Below are positions 1 to 7,641 of a DNA stretch of 64,000 nucleotides, piece by piece. The position numbers were made by a program, and so were the translations under genes. Source of the DNA: Nicoletella semolina (GTDB lineage: Bacteria > Pseudomonadota > Gammaproteobacteria > Enterobacterales > Pasteurellaceae); NCBI RefSeq assembly GCF_004345745.1, contig NZ_SLXJ01000006.1, positions 1-64,000 of the forward strand, in the 5' to 3' direction. Below the pieces are notes generated by a model. It was not told where the DNA came from. It made no database searches and was given only the letters and a program-made list of their open reading frames with translations. Position 1 is the stretch's first letter. Each line of letters begins with the position of its first letter.

Positions 1-50
1 TAAATAAACTGAATTCAAATAAACTAATTCAAGTAAACTAAAGAAACTAA

Positions 51-78
51 ACCCCTGAGAGGAATCTCGGGGGTTTTT
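51..78 (+). terminator. Rho-independent terminator
   Basis: A stem of about nine pairs (CCCCTGAGA against TCTCGGGGG, one G-T wobble) closes a short loop and is followed by seven T on the plus strand. It probably ends a host gene lying to the left of the window. The 50 bases before it are three degenerate tandem units containing TAAACTAATTCAAG-like sequence with no visible coding function. Confidence 0.75.
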
Positions 79-428
79 TTATACTCTATTACCTTATCTT
101 AGCCTCTTATTTTCTCTCACCATAATTAAAATAAACGACTGGCTATTTCTTCTATCTAATGAGTAAAGCTAGATGAAGTATCCCTTTATATTTCCTGTCC
201 TTATCCGTATAATATGAAAAAATTTCCCTTAAAAAATAAGAAGAATTACGCCTTCAAAAAATTCTTAGTTTTAGTACTTTTACCTGACCAAAGAATAAAG
301 CCCTTTAAATCAACATTAAAGAGCGTTTAAATTACCTAAAACTTATAGACCAAGTTATCTTCATACTTATCTTCCTGCATATACTCAATAAAGCGAATAA
401 ACCTGACTTTGTTGAGCTAAAGAATATA
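79..428. other. Non-coding stretch at prophage edge
   Basis: No convincing gene is visible on either strand. The stretch has a small inverted repeat (AAGAATT and AATTCTT, near 240-270) and one copy of GCGTTTAAAT (323-332), a decamer that recurs at 8797-8837 inside the prophage. It probably contains the eroded right end of the Mu-like prophage and the host junction, but I could not identify a phage end sequence. Confidence 0.4.
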
Positions 429-1073
429 TTAAGTCGGTCGAGTAGTGTTGACTAACCGTAAGAAGTCAATCAAATCAAAATGCCGAGCCAGCTTATAACT
501 CTCTTGGCGAGTGTATAAGTATGGCGGATCTAATACAAATAGCACCTTTTGATCATTGCTAAATTTAGGTGATAGGGTGTGAAACGACTCACCAATCACC
601 TCCTGTAGCGAACCATAAAAAGTGCGAAAATTCCAAGCTGTTATTTTTTCGTTGTTTTAATGATTTCACAACCATTCATCAAAACGCTAAATCTTATGGT
701 TTAGCGTTTATTTTTTGCTAATTTAGCTTTCAGGCGACAATATCGCCTTTCAGTTTTCCTATCTTCAATTAACACTTGCTATTAGCTTTATTGAGAGCGA
801 CAGTCGTGCTGTTTTCAATCATTGGTTGATTTCTGCAATATGCTGCAACCGCTCGGTGTAGCCATCAGAATCGTTGTAAATAACACGATCCTTTGGTTTG
901 TGATGTTTGGCTATGTGGCTCAATAAACCACTACCACCAAAAATATCGACAATCGTCCAGCCTTCGCCATCGCTTGGGATATGGCTTAATACCTTCTGAA
1001 AATGGTTTAAAAACATTCTTTTTTGACCGATAAACGGCAGTGGGGTTTGTTTAAACATTGTTTGATTTGCCAT
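429..1073 (-). pseudogene. Broken phage DNA adenine methylase (D12 class)
   Basis: The gene begins at ATG 1071-1073 behind an AAAAGGA ribosome site. The first 84 residues carry the family start PLPFIGQKRMF and the SAM-binding motif DIFGGSG. Translation stops after EINQ at 819. Further on, another open stretch (about 429-655) holds the catalytic motif LDPPYL (DPPY codons near 519-530) and ends at TAA 429-431. Between the halves lie about 150 bases with a hairpin (AAACGCTAAA / TTTAGCGTTT, 680-716) and a frame change at an A6 tract, which would be open if it were A7. In an intact enzyme the protein would methylate adenine N6 and protect phage DNA. The middle, including most of the target-recognition part, is missing. 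Confidence 0.75.
680..717. repeat. Hairpin inside broken methylase
   Basis: Inverted repeat of about ten bases (AAACGCTAAA with TTTAGCGTTT) around an eight-base loop. It lies in the sequence separating the two methylase fragments. It could be a terminator remnant of another phage gene brought in by deletion; the flanks are not clearly T-rich. Confidence 0.5.
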
Positions 1074-2576
1074 AGTCTGTCCTTTTCTATGGCGTTCTGG
1101 CATTCTTGAAAGTTTATTTGCAACCAGTCCTAATTCATTTGCCGAGCTTTTTAAACCATTCCAAGCAAACCGCACACCAAGTGAGCTAACTCGCATTGCT
1201 ACAAGTGATGTACCAACAGCCATAAGCCCTTTGACCAGTTGAGGGTTTGCGGCTGCAAAATCAATCACAGCATAGATTAAAGGGCGAGCATCATCGGTTA
1301 ATTCATTGATAGCAGGTAGTAAAACCTTTCCTGTCGTGACACCTAATTCACGAAAACTATTTTTAAGTAGCTTTAAATTATTTTCAGTCGTCGCTGCACG
1401 AGCGGCAAATTCTCGCTCCATTGAACCAAGATATTTTAATTTGCCGTTTTCGTCAGTTTCTTGTAGGGTTTTTAAACTCTTTTCTAGTGCTTCAACATTG
1501 CCTGTTAAGGTGGATATATCATCGGCATATTCCAAACCAAATAAATCAACAAGCACGCCCATTCGATTTTCTTTTGGCAATTTTTCTAACCGCTTGAGAA
1601 AATCTGTTAATGCACCTTGCCCATCTTTCGCTATATTGGCTTTTAATTGTTTCGCTGAAATACCGACTTCTTTTAAAGCAGCTTGGAATGCCTTACCCCC
1701 TTTATCGGCAGTCATTAGCTTGGTGAGCATTCCGTTGATTGCAGTACCTGCCACTTCAGGGGATTTACCTAATGAAATAAAACTGTTGGAAAGTGCGGCT
1801 GTCGCATTTTGGGTTAATCCAAATTCTTTAGCGACACCACCGACACGCCCAAGCGTGTTTACAATATCACTAGCTTTAACTGGCGATGAATTAGAAAGTT
1901 CATTAATTGCATCACCAAGCTCACTAATTTTCTCCATAGGCAGAGCGTACACATTGGCAAGTTTTGCCATTGCATCGCCACTATCTGAGGCAGACATATC
2001 AAAGGCAGTGGACATTTTGGCAATGGTTGTGGTAAAAGATTTAAGCTCTTCTTCTTTTACACCTAACTGTCCTCCACTTGCGGCAATTTGAGCTAATTCA
2101 TTTTCAGTTAAAGGGAGGGTTCGAGTCAGCTCTAATAAATCCTTGCTCAGATTTTTAAAGCCCTCAGGGGTTTTAAAATCTACCACTTTTTTAACATCTG
2201 CCATCGCAGACTCAAAATCAATGGCAAGTTTGATTGGCACAGCAGCGGTCATCACCATTCCTGCCGTCCCTAACACCTTACCTTGCAACTCTTCTCGTTC
2301 GGCTTTTAATGCTTCTCGTCTGGCTAAGCCTTGATTTAACGAGCTTTGCTTAGCTTTCAAACGATCGATGCTTGAGCCTAATTTGTCATATTTACGGGAA
2401 AGATCACCGACAATGAGGTCAGATTTCCCCATATATTTTTGAATAGTAGAACCGAGTTCAACGTGTTCACGTTCTAGCTTGTTAGTCAGGCTCGTCAAAC
2501 CTTGCATTGACTTACCTAAGGATTGAAAAGCACCAACGGCACTCACTTCGATAGCTATTGCTAATTCTGTTGCCAT
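819..2576 (-). pseudogene. Tail tape measure fragment fused to methylase N-terminus
   Basis: The 585-residue reading frame is a chimera. Residues 1 to about 490 are a Mu/TP901-type phage tail tape measure protein: an N-terminal coiled-coil segment (about 20-105), then the conserved core with hydrophobic stretch around AGMVMTAAVPIKLAIDFE and the repeated short helices of the TP901 core. After ANKLSRMPERHRKGQT the frame runs straight into an adenine methylase that has its own start codon and ribosome site (1071-1073). The tape measure sets tail length and is normally much longer, with membrane and C-terminal parts; here these and all downstream tail genes have been deleted. ATG 2574-2576 follows AGGA. 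Probably non-functional. Confidence 0.85.
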
Positions 2577-2586
2577 AATTTATCCT
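2558..2586 (+). promoter_or_regulatory. Candidate promoter of reverse-oriented membrane gene
   Basis: TTGCTA (2558-2563) and TATCCT (2581-2586) are separated by exactly 17 bases, each matching four of six consensus positions. The predicted start is near 2593, leaving a short leader with an AGGGGG ribosome site before ATG 2614. It lies over the tape measure start codon and reads opposite to the tail operon. Confidence 0.5.
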
Positions 2587-2613
2587 ATCCAGAAAGAAAT
2601 TTAGGGGGTCAAA

Positions 2614-2859
2614 ATGATGACATCGTTACTGGCGTTTACTTTTACTCTGTTAGGCTTTGTACTTATCGCCTACATTTTGTTTGCCTTTCCATTTCTATTT
2701 ATCTTGTTATTGCCTTTTGCTGTATATAAAGTGATGAAATGGCAACAAAAAAAACAACAAAACAACCAAAAACCGCATTACCAAAATAGTGGGGTAATGC
2801 CTCGTGGCGTAGAGGAAGATCTGACGAATGAACCACTTTCATTTCAACCAAAACGTTAA
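2614..2859 (+). CDS. Small membrane protein, probable prophage moron
   Basis: An 81-residue protein whose residues 5-42 are almost entirely hydrophobic (one long or two tightly packed membrane segments), followed by KMWQQKK-like basic residues and a polar tail. The positive-inside rule puts the C-terminus in the cytoplasm. The gene is on the opposite strand to the surrounding tail genes, between tape measure and tail chaperone, with an AGGGGG ribosome site, a plausible promoter and a terminator directly after it. That layout is typical of morons expressed from the lysogen, for example superinfection-exclusion or lysogenic-conversion proteins. No named family is recognised; the function is inference from size, topology and position. 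Confidence 0.65.
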   Translation: MMTSLLAFTFTLLGFVLIAYILFAFPFLFILLLPFAVYKVMKWQQKKQQNNQKPHYQNSGVMPRGVEEDLTNEPLSFQPKR

Positions 2860-2864
2860 ACAAT

Positions 2865-2888
2865 AAAAGTCGCTACATAGCGACTTTT
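2865..2888. terminator. Bidirectional hairpin between moron and tail chaperone
   Basis: A perfect 11-base inverted repeat (AAAAGTCGCTA / TAGCGACTTTT) with A and T tracts on the two arms, so it can end transcripts in both directions. It follows the stop of the plus-strand membrane gene by a few bases and overlaps the stop codon (2873-2875) of the frameshifted tail chaperone on the minus strand. Confidence 0.8.
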
Positions 2889-3300
2889 GTGTATTTGGCG
2901 TTAATTTGCCGTTGGGCTTGGTTAAGCCACCGTTTAATTTCTTCTAAAGTGAGGTTTTCTAACTCGCTAGGTTGCCACCCATACCACCACGCCAAATCCG
3001 CTAATACGGCATCAAGTGCTTTAAGACTTACTTTCCCTCTTGAATTTCAACCAAGACTTTTTGAGCATTGAGATAATCCGAAATATCTAACTCATCAATA
3101 TCTTCTGGCACTAACCCCGTTAAGCGAGCGAGCAAACGCATTTCACCTTCAACAGAGTTTCCTTGCATTGTTTGGCGAAAATCTTTTGCTTTAGCACGGC
3201 GAATTTTTAGCTCTGTAATCTCATTGCCTTGACCGTCTTTAATGGGGTAATTAAGTGCAATGGTTTTAAAAATAAGTAGGTCATCTAATTTTTCAGCCAT
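2873..3300 (-). CDS. Tail assembly chaperone, frameshifted long form (gpE-E' type)
   Basis: A -1 shift at the heptamer GGGAAAG (minus strand; plus positions 3031-3037) moves ribosomes from the short 90-residue chaperone into a second open frame ending at TAG 2873-2875. The added segment contains LADLAWWYGWQPSELENLTL, typical of the P2 GpE+E' family. The long product should be about 142 residues. Tail phages make both forms at a fixed ratio; they coat the tape measure during tail assembly. The slippery site is the same sequence used by lambda G/GT. The direct evidence is the site, the correct phase, and a GpE-like domain with no start codon of its own. Confidence 0.8.
3028..3300 (-). CDS. Tail assembly chaperone, short form (gp41/gpE family)
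   Basis: A 90-residue protein of the phage tail assembly E/41/14 family, containing the typical LKIRRAKAKDFRQTM and LTGLVPEDIDELDISDY segments. It lies between the tail tube and tape measure genes, the standard position. It ends at TAA 3028-3030, immediately after the GGGAAAG slippery heptamer that yields the longer E-E' product. Its ribosome site AAAGGAG is enclosed in a strong hairpin just upstream, suggesting controlled translation. The tape measure partner is truncated here, so the chaperone has probably lost its job. Confidence 0.85.
   Translation of the reverse strand: MAEKLDDLLIFKTIALNYPIKDGQGNEITELKIRRAKAKDFRQTMQGNSVEGEMRLLARLTGLVPEDIDELDISDYLNAQKVLVEIQEGK
3031..3037 (-). promoter_or_regulatory. 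Programmed -1 frameshift site GGGAAAG
   Basis: Read on the minus strand, G GGA AAG is in the phase needed for tandem slippage, followed after one codon position by the frame-0 stop TAA. The -1 frame continues into the GpE-like domain. This is the canonical lambda-type slippery heptamer. Confidence 0.8.
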
Positions 3301-3305
3301 AAAAA

Positions 3306-3340
3306 ACTCCTTTGTGAGTGGTTAATTTTCACAAAGGAGT
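3306..3340 (-). promoter_or_regulatory. Hairpin sequestering the chaperone ribosome site
   Basis: A perfect 12-base inverted repeat (ACTCCTTTGTGA / TCACAAAGGAGT) with an 11-base loop. On the minus-strand transcript the second arm contains the AAAGGAG ribosome site of the tail chaperone, and it is followed by five T and then the ATG at 3300. It may act as a translation clamp, as a terminator/attenuator between tail tube and chaperone, or both. Confidence 0.65.
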
Positions 3341-3388
3341 GTAATGAAATCGCCATTAAATGGCTTTTAAAGCGGTTTAGGAAAGACG

Positions 3389-3907
3389 CTAGAAGCCAAT
3401 GTTTTGACGATACGTTGTTAAAACATCTTCTCCATTAACTCGCCATTGGTTAGTCAACACATCAAAAAACAGTACTTCTTTGCCATTTAATGACTGCTTC
3501 ACACTGGATGCTTGGAAGGTCATTGCATATTCCGCCGCCTCTTTGGGCTTGTATTCCCCTTGTGGGATTTTGCTAAATGTGCCGTTTAAGGTCATCACTA
3601 AAGGCACTTCAGCAGCCAGCCCCTGTGCATTAAATACTTTGACATCAGCACGCACCATCAACTGCGGATTTTTAAACGGATTATTGGCAATGGCGGCAAC
3701 GTCAGGATAGAAACCGTCCCAAATGATTTCAGCCTCCATGGCACTGACACCTGCTGGGACTTTTAGCGTGCCGACCATACCCAATGTTTTATGCTCTAGC
3801 ATCTCGACTTCAAACTCAGGCAATTTAACCGATTTTGCCTTGCCGAGAAAACTGTTGCCATTGATATAGATGTTGGCGTTATCAACTTGATTAATTGTTA
3901 TGCTCAT
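3389..3907 (-). CDS. Major tail tube protein (P2 FII / Mu M-like)
   Basis: A 172-residue protein of the contractile-tail tube family. The N-terminus (INQVDNANIYINGNSFLGKA) and the region around GTLKVPAGVSAMEAEI match the tube fold; the middle has the usual beta-strand pattern ending in EYAMTFQA. Hexamers stack to form the inner tube through which DNA passes. It lies directly downstream of the sheath gene, as in Mu and P2. ATG 3905-3907 follows TAAGGA at normal spacing. Length is normal for the family and no damage is visible. Confidence 0.88.
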   Translation of the reverse strand: MSITINQVDNANIYINGNSFLGKAKSVKLPEFEVEMLEHKTLGMVGTLKVPAGVSAMEAEIIWDGFYPDVAAIANNPFKNPQLMVRADVKVFNAQGLAAEVPLVMTLNGTFSKIPQGEYKPKEAAEYAMTFQASSVKQSLNGKEVLFFDVLTNQWRVNGEDVLTTYRQNIGF

Positions 3908-3947
3908 TGTGTATCCTTAACTATTTTGAGGGGGTATTGCAATGGGG

Positions 3948-5339
3948 TTAGCTTGAACGCACCAAATTCACTAAATATTTGCGTGTGACACGTGATTCAT
4001 TGCTGATACGTTCAGCAGGAATTTTAGGCGTAAAGGCATATTGAATGGGGACATTTCCCCGACTAAAGGCATCAACAAGGTCAGCATCAGGATCTAACTG
4101 CACCGAGAAGCCAACAATAGATTGTAACGTTCCCATATAGGTCTCTACCGTCGCCAACAAGCTATCTAACAAGGCTTTGTCAATAGGGCGGTCAATAAAT
4201 TGCAACTCAACACGACGAATGGATTCATCAATTAAATCCGCACTGCGTTGCACGGTTTCAAAGTTGCTGATATGGGTGACCGTTGGGAAATTGGCAAGAC
4301 GGTTTCCCCACAAGCGAAAGCCTGTGCCATAACTATTAAAGACGGTGGTAATACCACGAGCGTTAAGCAGATTGGTTTCAGACTGCACATCATCAACCCT
4401 TGCCGTTAAAGGCACTTCCACGCCAATTACGCCTTGTAAATTACGGTTTGAGGTAGAGAACCAATATCCGTGCTCTACATCGGTTTTCAAACGCAAACCT
4501 GCGGCGTGGGTGGCAAGACATTCCAAAGTGTTATGCTCGCCAATTACGTGCGGATAAAATAGATGCACTCTATCACTGGCGGTTTGAAAATTAATCGTAC
4601 CGCTTGCCCCTCGTCCGCTTAATGCTTTTGCCAGCGTAGTCGCTTTGGGGGCTTGCACATAGGCAATCGCCCCCATCTGATGAGCAAGGGTTTCTAGGGC
4701 TGTTGACAGTGTCGCTGTGGTGCCATATTGTGGGCAGATTAAAATTTTGGCATCGGCACCAAAAAGATTAAATCCCGTTCGCAGTAACTCAAAACCTGTT
4801 CTTGCCCCAGTACTCACATCAATGCTGCCTTTAATATCTTGCTCGGTGACTTTAGTCGGATCGGCATAAGTATAAGTCGCTGTGAGGTTTTCTTGGGTTG
4901 CATTTAGGGTAATTTCCCCTGTTAGCAGATTGACTTGATAATCACTATTTACATTCAACGGACTGCCATTGGAATGGAGGGTCAGCTCAATTAAACCTGC
5001 TTGAGCGGTTTGGGTACGTAATGTTTGTGCATCTAGCGTTAAAGGCTCATTGCTTACCTCTGTGCGGTGGCGTGTGGGGTCAAGTACATTGATAACATAA
5101 ACCTGCCCACTGGCATAACGGCTTAAAATATCGACTGCATCGCATATCGAATACCCTTTATCCAATACATTGCCAAATTGAGCAAAATCTTTTTTCGTTT
5201 GGCAAAGTTTTAGGATATTCACTTCACCCACAGGGGCAGAGCCAACTAGCCCAATAATTGCACCCTCTGCACTGCTTACAGGCACAGCACCTGCATTGAC
5301 ACGTTTAGTTTCTGTTCCGTGATGAAAGGCGACTGCCAT
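3948..5339 (-). CDS. Tail sheath protein (P2 FI / Mu L-like)
   Basis: A 463-residue contractile tail sheath protein. It starts with the family signature AVAFHHGTET, has the variable protruding middle domain (about 100-180) and the conserved C-terminal domain with FRLWGNRL and the final strand that links neighbouring subunits. Sheath subunits form the outer cylinder that contracts at infection. AAGGAG stands just before ATG 5337-5339, and the start is only two bases after the gp37 stop, so the two genes are translationally linked. The frame is full length. Confidence 0.9.
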   Translation of the reverse strand: MAVAFHHGTETKRVNAGAVPVSSAEGAIIGLVGSAPVGEVNILKLCQTKKDFAQFGNVLDKGYSICDAVDILSRYASGQVYVINVLDPTRHRTEVSNEPLTLDAQTLRTQTAQAGLIELTLHSNGSPLNVNSDYQVNLLTGEITLNATQENLTATYTYADPTKVTEQDIKGSIDVSTGARTGFELLRTGFNLFGADAKILICPQYGTTATLSTALETLAHQMGAIAYVQAPKATTLAKALSGRGASGTINFQTASDRVHLFYPHVIGEHNTLECLATHAAGLRLKTDVEHGYWFSTSNRNLQGVIGVEVPLTARVDDVQSETNLLNARGITTVFNSYGTGFRLWGNRLANFPTVTHISNFETVQRSADLIDESIRRVELQFIDRPIDKALLDSLLATVETYMGTLQSIVGFSVQLDPDADLVDAFSRGNVPIQYAFTPKIPAERISNESRVTRKYLVNLVRSS

Positions 5340-5341
5340 TT

Positions 5342-5866
5342 TTACTCCTTATCGCCCTTTGGGGCGTTCATTTTTAATCGTTTATCAAGGGGGGAGCCTA
5401 CATCTCTTGCCATTAAATTGACAAATTTTGGCGTAGAACTGACCGCTTGACACTGTTCAACTTGTACGGTATCGGCTTGTATAATCAACTGATACTGCCA
5501 AATACCTGTTTCTTGTTGTTGCCCATTATTAAATTCATCAACGAGCCAACAAGGATTACAATCAGGTGGACGAAATCCCACCACAGCCAAATGCAGGCTA
5601 TCCAATAAATTCAACGCCCCCTCATCATCGTGAAGATGGCGAGTGAGGACGGTCAAGGCGACCTGTATGTGTCGGTTTTGAATAATGTGTTGCGTTGGGC
5701 GAGGGCTTTCAAATTTCGAGCCTAAATAGCTTATCAATACTGCTCCGTGAGGGTGGGAGAGATAATAGCTGTCAGGGTCGTTTGGAAACAGCTCAATTTG
5801 CCAATCAGGTAAGTGTATTTTTAAATGCTGCTCAATTGCCGTTAAAATCGCTTGTGTGCTTGCCAT
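5342..5866 (-). CDS. Mu-like Gp37 protein (probable tail terminator)
   Basis: A 174-residue protein of the Gp37 family found between gp36 and the sheath gene in Mu-like phages of Haemophilus relatives. It has a conserved N-terminal helix (AILTAIEQHLKIHLPDW) and a central strand-rich part (HIQVALTVLTRHLHDDEG). Position and size suggest the tail terminator that caps the tube, but that role is inferred. The ribosome site GAGGGG precedes ATG 5864-5866. The gene is intact and tightly packed with the sheath gene. Confidence 0.75.
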   Translation of the reverse strand: MASTQAILTAIEQHLKIHLPDWQIELFPNDPDSYYLSHPHGAVLISYLGSKFESPRPTQHIIQNRHIQVALTVLTRHLHDDEGALNLLDSLHLAVVGFRPPDCNPCWLVDEFNNGQQQETGIWQYQLIIQADTVQVEQCQAVSSTPKFVNLMARDVGSPLDKRLKMNAPKGDKE

Positions 5867-5883
5867 TTTTCCCCTCTATTGAA

Positions 5884-6336
5884 TTAATAACCGAACGTGT
5901 CAATGCGTTGACTGCTACGCACGGTATATTCGCTTTCATCAGCGATGACATCTCCTGATGCCCTATGACCTACAGCGGTATTGGCTGTCAGTGTGGCAAT
6001 ACCAAGATGTAGCTTGCCGTTTGCAATTTGCTCCAGCTCTTTGAGTGCTTGCTGATAAGCGTCCTTCACACCCTCAGGCATCTTGGTTTCAGGTCGTCTA
6101 GCATAAAGCCAATAGCGAGCAAGGGTTAAAGCCTGCTGGGTGATGAGGGTGGAGACATCACTTAATGGCAGTATATAACGTGCTCGTAAGGCGGCATCAA
6201 TCCGCTCGCACGCCAATTTAATCGCCATTTCAAGCACGTTTAAATTAGGTTCGGTGGCACGAGGCGAATCATTGCTGATTTGTACCATCGTGTGATGACT
6301 AAATGCCTCCATTAAATGTGCTGTCGTGATGTACAT
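5884..6336 (-). CDS. Mu-like Gp36 protein (DUF1320 family)
   Basis: A 150-residue head-tail joining protein of the Mu gp36/DUF1320 family. The helical N-terminal half with LNVLEMAIKLACERIDAALR and ARYILPL and the segment TLARYWLYARRPETKMPEGV are the recognisable parts. Related proteins form the connector ring between head and tail. ATG 6334-6336 follows GGAGGG. It sits between gp35 and gp37 in the usual order. Confidence 0.8.
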   Translation of the reverse strand: MYITTAHLMEAFSHHTMVQISNDSPRATEPNLNVLEMAIKLACERIDAALRARYILPLSDVSTLITQQALTLARYWLYARRPETKMPEGVKDAYQQALKELEQIANGKLHLGIATLTANTAVGHRASGDVIADESEYTVRSSQRIDTFGY

Positions 6337-6356
6337 TCTCCCTCCTTAGTAGCGGT

Positions 6357-6662
6357 CTATTTTTGCTTGGTTTTTGCTTTTCGCTTAGTAGGCTCTGATG
6401 TTTCAGTTACTTCGGTTACTTCGGTTACTTCAGTTACTTCAGAGGCTTCAGCGTCTTTAATCGACGCCTCTGCCAGCTGGACATCTTCTTCAGTGATGAT
6501 CGATTGCAAATCTTGATGATTGTTTGCCTTTTCATCTAAAACAGGGCTAAGATAAATGGCAAGCTCATCAGCCTGAAGCTGTTCAAGTGCGATCGTATCA
6601 CCAAGTGCATAATAGATACCGTCATGCAAAATTGGCGAGCGTATTACCGTGAATTTGGGCAT
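6357..6662 (-). CDS. Mu-like Gp35 protein with VTE repeats
   Basis: A 101-residue protein similar in position and N-terminal pattern (RSPILHDGIYYALGDTIAL) to Mu-like gp35 proteins that lie just after the capsid gene; its exact role is unknown, probably at the head or its decoration. The C-terminal third is acidic then basic and contains four in-frame copies of a nine-base unit encoding V-T-E, followed by a lysine-rich end. The repeat could change length by slippage without breaking the frame. ATG 6660-6662 follows AAGGA. Confidence 0.7.
   Translation of the reverse strand: MPKFTVIRSPILHDGIYYALGDTIALEQLQADELAIYLSPVLDEKANNHQDLQSIITEEDVQLAEASIKDAEASEVTEVTEVTEVTETSEPTKRKAKTKQK
6406..6441. repeat. 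Four tandem nine-base repeats in gp35
   Basis: GTTACTTCG, GTTACTTCG, GTTACTTCA, GTTACTTCA in direct tandem, encoding E-V-T on the minus strand. Because the unit is a multiple of three, gain or loss changes tail length only. Confidence 0.85.
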
Positions 6663-6690
6663 AGTGATTTCCTTTATGTGGGGTGTTTTT

Positions 6691-7629
6691 TTACACGGCT
6701 TCTTTAATTAAATAGCCTGCTGATGCCCCCAATAGATGCGGACGTGAAATATCGGTGGTGCGAATATATTCCACTTTGCCGCCGACATCTAAGTAGCTAT
6801 CGACAAATAAGCCTTTTTTACGGCGGACGGTATAGCCAAAAGACGGCTTGTAAATACTGTGTTTAGGGGTATCCCCTGCCGCTGTTTCAGGCACATAAGC
6901 CAAGATAATCGCCTTTGACCAGATATCTTTCAGTACGCCTTGGTCTTCGTAAGTGGCTTGACCGATTTTCACTGTTTTCACATCAATTAACTCTGCAAAC
7001 AGTTGTGGCGTGATAATCGCTTTTTGGCTGTATTTGATTTTCTCAATCACCGCAGGGTGAGCTTTTAACGCTGCCCATACATCACCTGAAATGATACAAA
7101 CATTGACATCGTGACCGATTGAGCGTTTGACAGCGTTTTTCCCTGCCTCAATCACGGCAAACGGATCGGAGTTGTCATAATCATTAAATTTCGATGTGCC
7201 ACTTAGGGTGATTTTGTTGGTCGTCTCATAGTTGGCTTCGTTAAGGGCTAAATCGGCAATCGCTTTTTCACGACCGAGTGCAATCACATCTTGCGTGGTC
7301 ATCGTGGCGTATTGTCGCAGCGGAAAGTTTGCCTCTGCATCTTCACGATAATCAATTGGATAGGCGATATCGTGTTCTTCTAAAGTTACGTCAATTGAGG
7401 TAATATCTTCAGGGGTTAGCACATTCGAGCCTGCACGCAATGCACGAGCGGTCGTTTGCAGACGGAAAGCAAGGCGACCAAATTTAGGCACTTTGCCTGC
7501 TTCTTTTTCAATTTCAGCTACAGGCATTAAGGCAAGCCCAACTAATTGATTGTTGTCATAGCCTTGTGCAAGATTGGTTAGAACAGGGTCTTGTACACGC
7601 AGTTTGCTTAATTTTGCTTGGTCTGTCAT
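6691..7629 (-). CDS. Phage major capsid protein
   Basis: A 312-residue major capsid protein of the transposable-phage type. Recognisable parts are the N-terminal arm (ending near KVPKFGRLAFRLQTTARALR), the conserved VTLEEHDIAYPIDYREDAEA and the C-terminal FGYTVRRKKGLFVDSYLD. It follows the scaffold/protease gene and precedes gp35, the usual place. It appears more like the B3-type capsid than Mu gpT, which I infer from length and sequence feel only. AGAGGA precedes ATG 7627-7629. No damage is seen. Confidence 0.85.
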   Translation of the reverse strand: MTDQAKLSKLRVQDPVLTNLAQGYDNNQLVGLALMPVAEIEKEAGKVPKFGRLAFRLQTTARALRAGSNVLTPEDITSIDVTLEEHDIAYPIDYREDAEANFPLRQYATMTTQDVIALGREKAIADLALNEANYETTNKITLSGTSKFNDYDNSDPFAVIEAGKNAVKRSIGHDVNVCIISGDVWAALKAHPAVIEKIKYSQKAIITPQLFAELIDVKTVKIGQATYEDQGVLKDIWSKAIILAYVPETAAGDTPKHSIYKPSFGYTVRRKKGLFVDSYLDVGGKVEYIRTTDISRPHLLGASAGYLIKEAV

Positions 7630-7641
7630 TTTGGTTTCCTC

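Noticed and set aside
1306-2091. Long plus-strand frame (261 codons) opposite the tape measure
   Set aside because: It is the mirror of a clearly recognisable phage protein, has low-complexity serine-rich composition and no ribosome site.
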